DNA from: JBBQVZ01 sp038211015
Lineage (GTDB): Bacteria; Actinomycetota; UBA4738; HRBIN12
Direction of reading: 5' to 3'
Length of the DNA stretch: 11,804 nucleotides
Assembly: GCA_038211015.1 (NCBI GenBank)
Contig: JBBQVZ010000110.1
Location: forward strand, 1 to 11,804
Shown here: one piece after another, positions 5,939 to 11,804 of the stretch
Numbering within the stretch: position 1 is the first letter of the stretch
Layout: every line of letters starts with the position of its first letter
Translations under genes and position numbers: made by a program
The notes under the pieces: model-generated
Seen by the model: only the letters and a program-made list of their open reading frames with translations
Databases searched by the model: none
Told to the model about the DNA's origin: nothing

Positions 5939-7992
5939 GCTACGCGCTCGCGATCGACGTCGGCGGAACGTTCACCGATCTCGTGCTGACGGACCCGCGC
6001 GACGGCAGGCTCTGGATCTCGAAGGTACCCAGCGCGGGCGACCCGATCGACAGCGTGCTGTCAGGTGCCGCCAAGGTGTGCGAGCTCGCCGGTATCGGGC
6101 GCGAGGAGGTCGCCTCGATCCACTTCGGCACCACTGCCGCCGTGAACGTGTTGCTCACCAGGCGCGGAGCGACGGTCGGGTTGCTCACCACGCAGGGGTT
6201 CGGACAGATCCTGCATTTGGCGCGGTCCCAGACGCCGGGGCCGCTGGTCGGTTGGCTCAACTGGACAAAGCCCGAGCCTCTGGCCGACCTCGCGCATACC
6301 CGCGAGATCCATGAGCGGATGCGCGCCGACGGGGCGGTTGAGACTCCCGTTGACGAAGACGGTGTTCGGCGCCAGGTTCAAGCCCTGGCGCGCGAAGGTG
6401 TCGAAGCGCTCGCCATCGTGTTCCTCCACAGCTACGCGAACCCCGCGCACGAGCAACGTGCGGCGGAGCTGGCCGCAGAGGTCGCCGACCTTCCCGTGAC
6501 CCTGTCTTCAGACGTGCTACCCGAGTATCGGGAGTACGAGCGGGCGGTCACGACCGTCGTGAACGCCTACATCACACCGGCCGTCTCCCACTATCTGGTC
6601 GACTTCGAGTCCCGGCTCGCCGCAGAGGGGTTCGGCGCGCGCTTGAACGTCGTGCGCTCGGACGGGGGGCTCATGTCGAGCAGGGCCGCGGCGGCCCGTG
6701 CGGTCTCCACGGTGTACTCGGGCCCCTCCGGGGGCGTGTCGGGAGCTCTCGAGGTGGCGCGCCGCGCGGGCTTCCGCGACATCCTGACGCTCGATATGGG
6801 GGGGACCTCCACCGATGTCTCGGTCTGCCTCCGGGGAGAGGCAGTGATCACTCAGGAGACGATTGTGGGTGAGATCCCGATTCGCTCCTCGAGTGTGGAC
6901 GTGCGGAGCGTCGGGGCCGGGGGCGGATCCATAGCCTGGATCCCGGAGATGGTCCGCTCCCTGCGCGTCGGTCCCGACTCGGCTGGTGCTGAGCCCGGAC
7001 CCGTGTGTTACGGGCGCGGCGGCACCCAGCCGACCGTCACGGATGCGAACCTGGTGCTCGGTCGGCTCCCGGGCGCGTTGCTCGGAGGGGAGATGTCGAT
7101 CGACCACGTCGCGGCAAACGCGGCGATCGAGGAGCTCGCCGGCAAGGTCGGGATCGGCGCCCTCCCGGCCGCCCAAGGCATCATCGACATCGCCGACGAG
7201 CACATGGCAGGCGCGCTTCGGGTGATGTCGGTGGAACGGGGCCTGGACCCGAGGCGCTTCGCCCTCGTGGCCTTCGGCGGCGCAGGGCCCCTGCACGCGA
7301 ACGCCCTCGCCACCCGGCTGGGGTGTTACCCGGTGATCGTTCCTCCGAGCCCGGGGGTGCTCTCGGCGTTCGGCTTCCACACGGTTGGTCGTCGCAACTC
7401 CTTCACTCGCACGATGATCCGCGTGCTCAACGAGGACTCGACGGCCGCGATAGTCGAGGCCTTTGACAGCACAAGTGCGGAGGCAACCCTGTGGCTCACG
7501 GATGAAGGTGAGAGCGAGGGCACCCTCGGCTACTCCTGCGACCTGCGGTTCCTGCGTCAGGGCTACGAGATCGAGGTCCCCTTCAGCCAGGCAGAACTCC
7601 ACGTGAACTGGCTCCCCACCATCTCGCTGCGATTCCGTGAGATGCACGAACGGTTGTACGGTTTCGTGCCCGAGGCCGAGGTCGAGGCGGTGAACCTACG
7701 GGTCGAGATTCGCGGCGGCGCGGAGTTATCCGCCGCGACCCGAGAGCCCCGCGCCGGTGATGGGGCGCAGGCCCTCGTCGGTACCGATCGCGTGCACGTC
7801 GACGGAGACTGGCACACCGCGGACATCTACCGCCGTGATCTACTTGAGGCGGGCGATCGTTTCGCCGGCCCGGCGATCGTGAACCAGGTGGACTCGACCA
7901 CGCTCGTCCTTCCCGGGCACGACGCCGAGATCGACGGATCCCTCAACATCTTGATCCGTCCGAAGGAGGGGGCTGATCATGTCCGGGGCTGA
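5935..7992 (+). CDS. hyuA: Hydantoinase/oxoprolinase-family subunit A (HyuA-like, ATP-binding)
   Basis: A 685-residue HyuA-type subunit beginning at GTG 5935, overlapping the previous stop. The N-terminal Hydant_A_N region has the phosphate-binding DVGGTFTD (residues 8-15) and HFGTTAAVN. The Hydantoinase_A region has the second nucleotide-binding segment LDMGGTSTDVS (around D287), VGAGGGS (326-332), PGPVCYGRGG and AFGGAGPLH (446-454). The actin-like ATPase fold is thus complete and the length is typical. Family members couple ATP hydrolysis to opening of cyclic amides or imides (5-oxoproline, N-methylhydantoin, caprolactam) or, in acetone/acetophenone carboxylases, to carboxylation. The neighbouring amidase favours ring opening here. 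HyuA needs HyuB, encoded next with a 14-bp overlap. The symbol denotes the family, not a proven hydantoin substrate. Confidence 0.88.
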   Translation: MSYALAIDVGGTFTDLVLTDPRDGRLWISKVPSAGDPIDSVLSGAAKVCELAGIGREEVASIHFGTTAAVNVLLTRRGATVGLLTTQGFGQILHLARSQTPGPLVGWLNWTKPEPLADLAHTREIHERMRADGAVETPVDEDGVRRQVQALAREGVEALAIVFLHSYANPAHEQRAAELAAEVADLPVTLSSDVLPEYREYERAVTTVVNAYITPAVSHYLVDFESRLAAEGFGARLNVVRSDGGLMSSRAAAARAVSTVYSGPSGGVSGALEVARRAGFRDILTLDMGGTSTDVSVCLRGEAVITQETIVGEIPIRSSSVDVRSVGAGGGSIAWIPEMVRSLRVGPDSAGAEPGPVCYGRGGTQPTVTDANLVLGRLPGALLGGEMSIDHVAANAAIEELAGKVGIGALPAAQGIIDIADEHMAGALRVMSVERGLDPRRFALVAFGGAGPLHANALATRLGCYPVIVPPSPGVLSAFGFHTVGRRNSFTRTMIRVLNEDSTAAIVEAFDSTSAEATLWLTDEGESEGTLGYSCDLRFLRQGYEIEVPFSQAELHVNWLPTISLRFREMHERLYGFVPEAEVEAVNLRVEIRGGAELSAATREPRAGDGAQALVGTDRVHVDGDWHTADIYRRDLLEAGDRFAGPAIVNQVDSTTLVLPGHDAEIDGSLNILIRPKEGADHVRG

Positions 7993-9688
7993 TGTCGACC
8001 TCATCACGAGCGAGATCATCGAGAGCGCGCTGCGCAACATCCGACACGAGATGGACGCTGTGGTCTGGCGCTCGGCGATGTCGCCGATTATCCGCGAGCA
8101 GCACGACGAGTTCCCTTTGGTCACCGATCGCGACGGGCGGATGCTGGTCGGACAGTTCGGGTCCTACGTCCCCCTCCTGCTCGCGTCCTACTCCGAGTCG
8201 ATCGAGCCTGGCGACGTGATCTTGCAGAACGACCCGTACATGTGCGACGGCGCGATTCAGCACACCCCGGACTGGCTCGTCCTTGTGCCGATCGACTTCG
8301 AGGAGGTGCGGGTCGGGTACGCCTCGATGTTCGGACACGTGCTCGACACAGGGGGTTCGGTTCCGGGAAGCATGGCGGCGACCGCGCAGTCGATCTGGGA
8401 CGAGGGGATCAGGATCCCGCCGATCAAGATTCACGCCGAGGGCGAGTTGAACCGAGAGGCGCTGAAGATCATCCTCAACAACTCCCGCACGCCCGAGATG
8501 AACGAAGCGGACCTCATGGCCCTGATCGCGGCGTGCAAGACCGCCGCGCAACGCGTCTGCGAACTATGCGAACGGTTCGGTCTGGAGACCTACGTCGCGG
8601 CCTGTGATGCGCTGATGCACCGCACGCGGGATGCGATGGCACAGATCATCATGCGCTACATCCCCGAAGAGCCTGTGACCTTCTCCGATGTCGTGGACGA
8701 CGACGGCCAGGGCAACGGTCCATTTCTGCTGAAGTTGACGGTGCGACGTGAAGGTGAGAAGGCGATCTTCGACTGGACGGGAACCGATCGACAGGCCCCG
8801 GGTCCCGTGAACCTTCTTACTCACGAGGGCTTGTTCAAGATGTTCGTGGGAATCTACCTAATCATGGCGTTCGATCCGGACATCAACTTCAACGAAGGGT
8901 TTCACGACCTCTTCGAAGTGATCCTTCCGCGCGGAACGATCGTCTACCCGGAGTTTCCCGCGCCATTGGGTCTGCTGAACACGACCCTGGCTCGCCAGTT
9001 GGATGTCGTCCAGGGGATCCTCGCGAACTGCGCACCTGAATATGCCGCAGGCGCTGGATACGGATCGAGTCCGGCGCTGACCTTCAGCGGCGCCGACGCC
9101 AAGGGGCGGTACTTCCAGCTAGGGGAGATCAGCTACGGAGGCCTGCCGGGAAGGCCTAAGGGGGATGGGCTCGACGGGCATTCCTGGTGGCCCCTGTTCA
9201 CAAGCATCCCTGTCGAGTACATCGAGAGCTACTACCCGGTCACCGTCGAGAGCTACCGGTCGGTGCCCGACAGCGGGGGTGCCGGACGACATCGCGGCGG
9301 CAACGGCGTGGAGAAGGTGTACCGCTTCGAGGCGCCCGGCGAACTGACCATCCAGGACGACCGCTGGCAGAGCCACCCCTGGGGGTGGGATGGAGCCCAA
9401 CCTGGAGGTCTCAGTGCCAAGCGGCTCACTCGCGCCGACGGCTCGAGCGAGGACCTCCCCTCCAAGTGCGACTTGGTTCACGTTGAACGGGGAGACCGCC
9501 TCGTCTTCACTACTGCCGGCGCGGGAGGGCTTGGACCCCCGCAGCAGCGCCCCGTCGACGCCGTGTTGCAAGATGTGCGACGTGGGCTTGTGAGCCCCGA
9601 GGCCGCTCGACGCGAGTATCTGGTCGTGATCACCGACGATAACCAGGCGGATCTTGAAGCCACGAGAAGCGCGCGCGCCGAATCGTGA
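7979..9688 (+). CDS. hyuB: Hydantoinase/oxoprolinase-family subunit B (HyuB-like)
   Basis: A 569-residue HyuB-type catalytic partner. The ATG at 7979 lies inside the end of hyuA (14-bp overlap) and follows GGAGGGGG at good spacing. Family signs are SEIIESALRNIRHEMDAVVWRSAMSP at the N-terminus, NDPYMCDGAIQHTPDW at about residues 84-99, FDWTGTDRQAPGPVN from about 264, GLLNTTLA, and the Gly-rich PDSGGAGRHRGGNG near the C-terminus. The usual HyuB metal-site-like stretch is NDPY-x-GG-x-H-x-x-D; here an insertion or variant between NDPY and the H-x-x-D pair is worth noting. The length is normal for the family and it would form a cytoplasmic complex with HyuA. This is the last gene of the operon; no clear terminator follows. 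Carboxylase-type activity remains an alternative to ring opening. Confidence 0.88.
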   Translation: MSGADVDLITSEIIESALRNIRHEMDAVVWRSAMSPIIREQHDEFPLVTDRDGRMLVGQFGSYVPLLLASYSESIEPGDVILQNDPYMCDGAIQHTPDWLVLVPIDFEEVRVGYASMFGHVLDTGGSVPGSMAATAQSIWDEGIRIPPIKIHAEGELNREALKIILNNSRTPEMNEADLMALIAACKTAAQRVCELCERFGLETYVAACDALMHRTRDAMAQIIMRYIPEEPVTFSDVVDDDGQGNGPFLLKLTVRREGEKAIFDWTGTDRQAPGPVNLLTHEGLFKMFVGIYLIMAFDPDINFNEGFHDLFEVILPRGTIVYPEFPAPLGLLNTTLARQLDVVQGILANCAPEYAAGAGYGSSPALTFSGADAKGRYFQLGEISYGGLPGRPKGDGLDGHSWWPLFTSIPVEYIESYYPVTVESYRSVPDSGGAGRHRGGNGVEKVYRFEAPGELTIQDDRWQSHPWGWDGAQPGGLSAKRLTRADGSSEDLPSKCDLVHVERGDRLVFTTAGAGGLGPPQQRPVDAVLQDVRRGLVSPEAARREYLVVITDDNQADLEATRSARAES

Positions 9689-9903
9689 CGAAGCGGTCTC
9701 CACTTATCCGTTAGTGCAATCGGTGAGAGCGAGTCATCTTCGCTGCTAGAGGTGCCCTCGGCAGGAATCGGACCTGCGACACCCGGTTTAGGAAACCGCT
9801 GCCAGTGATGGCGTCGCGTCTCGTTCCCGGTGAGGACTCCTTCTTGGGACCACAGCTTCGTACGTGCTTGGGGACACGAATTCAAGGGCAGCGTCGGACT
9901 CCA
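9689..9903. other. Intergenic stretch after the operon, no clear terminator
   Basis: Between the HyuB stop and the converging ADP-ribosylglycohydrolase remnant lie 215 bases. A weak 5-bp inverted repeat AGCGA/TCGCT (9728-9732 and 9740-9744) has no T-run. The only recognisable content is the tRNA-Arg fragment at 9751-9798. I see no integrase, open frame or promoter in the rest. Confidence 0.5.
9751..9798 (-). pseudogene. tRNA-Arg(CCT) 3' fragment, probable attachment-site remnant
   Basis: Read leftward from 9798, this stretch is the 3' two-thirds of a tRNA-Arg: anticodon arm CGGTTTCCTAAACCG with CCT anticodon, variable loop, T arm GCAGG-loop-CCTGC, and acceptor strand CGAGGGC followed by A and CC. 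The expected 5' part (acceptor strand GCCCTCG, D arm and the first base pair of the anticodon stem) is absent: the sequence before 9798 in gene direction is unrelated. The T loop reads TCCGATT, losing the near-universal T55, which suggests decay. Such 3' tRNA pieces starting at the anticodon arm are typical direct-repeat boundaries left by tyrosine-integrase elements. An intact copy is not in the window. Confidence 0.75.
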
Positions 9904-11019
9904 TTAGATGCCAGCCTCAAGCGAGCGAAGAGCCTTGACCCATGAGTCGTGCGGGGGAAGCGACGACTTCAGGGTATGGCGAGCGCTATCGAGCGCTTCC
10001 TCCGCGCCCACGCCGTGGCTACGCACCAAGCAGGCGGCCGCCATCGCCGGAGTGCGCCGCTCTGCGCGGACGCAATGGAGGAAGACGGTCTTACCCTCCG
10101 CGCGGCGGCGAGCGATGAGGTCGGCCGTGTCGGCGAACACGAACTCGAGGTTGGGGTTGTCAGCTGGGTCCGCCGAATCTACGAGCCAGATCTCGACGTG
10201 TTCGACATCGGCGCCCACGTCTTTCGTCCCCGTGCGGCACAGGGACACGACGACGTCAGCCTTGCCGCCGTCGCCGTCCAACCCCTTCACGTCGCCGATG
10301 ATGAGCCCGGGATCCTGGGGAAGCGGCATCGCGATCCCAGCAGGGCGGTAGTCGCGCTCGTAGAACCCCATCGTGTGCTCGACGGTCGGCCAGTCCATCA
10401 AGTCAGTCCTTCCGCCGCTCGCGATGAGTTGCGCAAGACTAGCCAGGTCGCGAACGTGCATGCCAGGCCAGCCGTGAAGTCGCTCCTTCCACTCCCACGG
10501 CACGGCGCTCGCACCGTAAGCAGCCCCCAGCAGCCCACCAGCGATCGCACCCACCGTGTCGGCGTCGTGCCCGCCGGCGACCGCGCCCTCGATGCCGGAG
10601 CGGAGCCTTTGGGGCCCATCGACACCGTCGGCGTGCACGATCGCCGACCAGGCACCCTGAAGCGCCTGCACCACCCAGCCGTTGTTGGAGAAGTCAGCCG
10701 GCACCTTGGACTCGGCTTCATCGAGAAGGCTCGCCCAGTCCTTCCGGGCATCGTGGTCCTCGAGCGCTGCAACACCTTCACGAACACCGTCGAGGCGCCC
10801 CTCGCGAACGGCGCGGTCGATGGCGATCGACCAGATGATGCACGCTTGCGCCGTGACAGGGTCCGCATGGGTGAGTTCCGATTCCTCGCGGGCCGACCGC
10901 ATGATCGCCGGGTCGTCGCCAAGGTACGAGAGCGCGACGGGCGCCGTGCGCATCAAGCTCCCGTTACCGGCGGAGTTGCGCGGATTCGCTGCAAAGTAGG
11001 AGGCAGCCTCAGCCGCCAA
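9904..11019 (-). pseudogene. ADP-ribosylglycohydrolase/tyrosine-phosphatase-like fusion, N-terminally truncated
   Basis: A leftward frame of 371 codons whose first possible start is a TTG at 11019. Residues 15-24 are NSAGNGSLMR and 149-155 are GGHDADT followed by VGAIAGGLLGAAYG: the middle and C-terminal signatures of the ADP-ribosylglycohydrolase (DraG/ARH) fold, the latter supplying metal-binding aspartates. The N-terminal part of about 100 residues, with the GDALG and DDT metal-binding motifs, is missing. The frame is open back to a stop at 11143-11145 but has no start there and runs into the response regulator gene. Residues about 210-371 form a second domain with HCVRAERRTP (H315, C316, R322), a C-x5-R tyrosine/dual-specificity phosphatase-like loop. 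ARH proteins remove ADP-ribose from proteins or related compounds. With half the metal site lost, hydrolase activity is improbable; the phosphatase-like domain could still fold. Confidence 0.7.
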
Positions 11020-11077
11020 ACAACGGGCCGGATCTCCGGCGGCCGGCGGAACCCACCGACCACGGCCACGGCCGAAC

Positions 11078-11527
11078 CTACGCGGGAGAGCTACTCGCGT
11101 TGATGCTCGGACCGGTAGTAACCCGATGCTCGACGGCCTTGTTCAGGGCCAAGACGAGCTCGGAAGGGACGAACGGCTTGCTGATGTAGGCATCTGCTCC
11201 TGAGTCATGACCCTGGGTGTGGTCCGCATCGCTCGCGCGGACGCTCAGGATCACGACCGGGAGGTTGCGGGTGGTCGGCTCGGCGCGGATCGCGCGTAGC
11301 ACCTCGAACCCATCGATGTTAGGCATCATCACGTCGAGCACCACGGCGTCCGGATCGCATGCCGCGATGAGCTCTATGCCTTCGGCTCCGCCGGTTGCGA
11401 GGTGGACTTCGAACCCCTCCATCTCAAGGTTGACACGGCAAAGCAACAACACGTCGAGGTCATCATCGATCACGACGATACGCAAGGGCTGCTCTCTTTC
11501 TGGGCTGGGCTCCACTTCCATCGACAT
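11078..11527 (-). CDS. Stand-alone response regulator receiver protein
   Basis: A 149-residue protein that is a single CheY-like receiver domain with short tails and no output domain. The acidic pocket is IDDDLD (D21-D23), the phospho-acceptor is D65 in VVLDVMMP, the switch Ser is S95 (ILSVRA) and the invariant Lys is K117 (YISKPF). All residues needed for phosphotransfer are present. The start is ATG 11527; a second ATG lies two codons later, and a GAAGAAG-like ribosome site is modest. It ends 58 nt before the first possible start of the truncated ADP-ribosylglycohydrolase frame. No sensor kinase is in view, so its partner and output (protein-protein signalling or phosphorelay) are unknown. 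Confidence 0.88.
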   Translation of the reverse strand: MSMEVEPSPEREQPLRIVVIDDDLDVLLLCRVNLEMEGFEVHLATGGAEGIELIAACDPDAVVLDVMMPNIDGFEVLRAIRAEPTTRNLPVVILSVRASDADHTQGHDSGADAYISKPFVPSELVLALNKAVEHRVTTGPSINASSSPA

Positions 11528-11768
11528 CGCAAGTCGACTTCTTCAATCGACGTGGAAGACATTCTGGTCATGGAGCGGTCGCGGCGTAACGGGGCTCCCG
11601 GTTGGGAGTGCTCCTCCTTTTGCTCCGCACGCCTGGGCCGTGACGGGACCGCTCACGGATCCTTGGTTCGTCCTCCAAACAGCCGACGCCCATCTGGTGG
11701 CCCCAGCGGAGCGGAGGCCTAGGCCGTTTGCCCTAGTGGGGGGTAGGATTCCGGGAGGAGGGCCCCCC

Positions 11769-11804
11769 ATGCTCCACAACTTCCCCTCGTACCGCATTCG
11801 CCAC
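11769..11804 (+). CDS. Possible start of a rightward gene cut by the window edge
   Basis: An ATG at 11769 opens a frame (MLHNFPSYRIRH) that runs off the right edge. A strong ribosome site, GGGAGGAGGG at 11753-11762, lies about 6-7 nt before it. A TAnnnT-type hexamer, TAGGAT at 11744-11749, could be a -10 but I see no matching -35. Twelve residues are too few to name a family. Confidence 0.35.
   Translation, partial: MLHNFPSYRIRH

Noticed and set aside
6517..7647. Leftward 376-codon frame opposite hyuA
   Set aside because: It lies wholly within hyuA, is His/Arg/Gly-rich and shows no family motif; typical high-GC shadow.
5279..9688. Creatinine/N-methylhydantoin pathway as a full explanation
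   Set aside because: HyuAB and an N-carbamoylsarcosine-type amidase would fit, but the hydratase and C-C lyase in the same operon have no role in that route, and no creatinine deaminase or sarcosine oxidase is present.
9728..9744. AGCGA/TCGCT hairpin as operon terminator
   Set aside because: A 5-bp stem without a T-run is too weak to call.
9478..9885. Leftward frame across the tRNA fragment
   Set aside because: It simply reads through tRNA-derived DNA and antisense to the hyuB end; no coding features.
9949..11103. Long rightward open frame of 384 codons
   Set aside because: It is the antisense shadow of the ADP-ribosylglycohydrolase-like frame, Arg/His/Pro-rich, without recognisable motifs or a good ribosome site.
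11533..11551. Inverted repeat GTCGA-N9-TCGAC upstream of the response regulator
   Set aside because: The arms are short and common in high-GC DNA; no adjacent promoter elements support an operator.
11600..11632. Hairpin CTCCC-GGTT-GGGAG followed by a pyrimidine-rich stretch
   Set aside because: The stem is only 5 bp, there is no clean T-run, and no rightward gene precedes it that would need a terminator.

Overview
The window is high-GC DNA (roughly 65% by eye) with GTG/ATG starts, GGAGG-type ribosome sites and 4-bp ATGA/GTGA gene junctions. It probably comes from an actinobacterium or another high-GC lineage, but I cannot name the organism from this sequence.

Layout. The left edge (1-140) is the right end of an IS3-family insertion sequence: the last 40 codons of the OrfB transposase, then a terminal inverted repeat ending in CA. 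It has landed in, and replaced the 3' end of, an unrecognised leftward gene (about 141-828). From 829 to 992 lies a divergent control region with a candidate promoter (TTGACC-N17-TACGTT), a near-palindrome at the predicted start of transcription, and a strong ribosome site. Then come seven rightward genes, 993-9688: an APC-type permease, a two-subunit LeuC/LeuD (DmdA/DmdB)-like hydro-lyase, an isocitrate lyase/PEP mutase-family C-C lyase, an isochorismatase-family amidohydrolase, and the HyuA and HyuB subunits of an ATP-dependent hydantoinase/oxoprolinase-type enzyme. Three of the junctions are 4-bp overlaps and HyuA/HyuB overlap by 14 bp, so 2550-9688 is very likely one transcript, possibly starting at the permease.

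How they may work together. These enzyme classes can be chained: import; ATP-driven opening of a cyclic imide or lactam; removal of ammonia from the half-amide; hydration of the resulting unsaturated diacid; and retro-aldol-type cleavage of the hydroxy-diacid to pyruvate (or a related 2-oxo acid) plus a short acid. A substituted maleimide such as a dialkylmaleimide would fit all steps without a redox enzyme. This is inference; the hydro-lyase/lyase pair resembles the dimethylmaleate/dimethylmalate end of nicotinate fermentation, while the amidase/HyuAB pair resembles N-methylhydantoin or maleamate metabolism.

The right part (9689-11804) looks like a rearranged junction. It has a 48-nt orphan 3' part of a tRNA-Arg(CCT) gene (a likely attachment-site remnant), an ADP-ribosylglycohydrolase gene lacking its N-terminal metal-binding part but carrying a C-terminal tyrosine-phosphatase-like domain, a stand-alone response regulator receiver, and the start of a further rightward gene at the edge.
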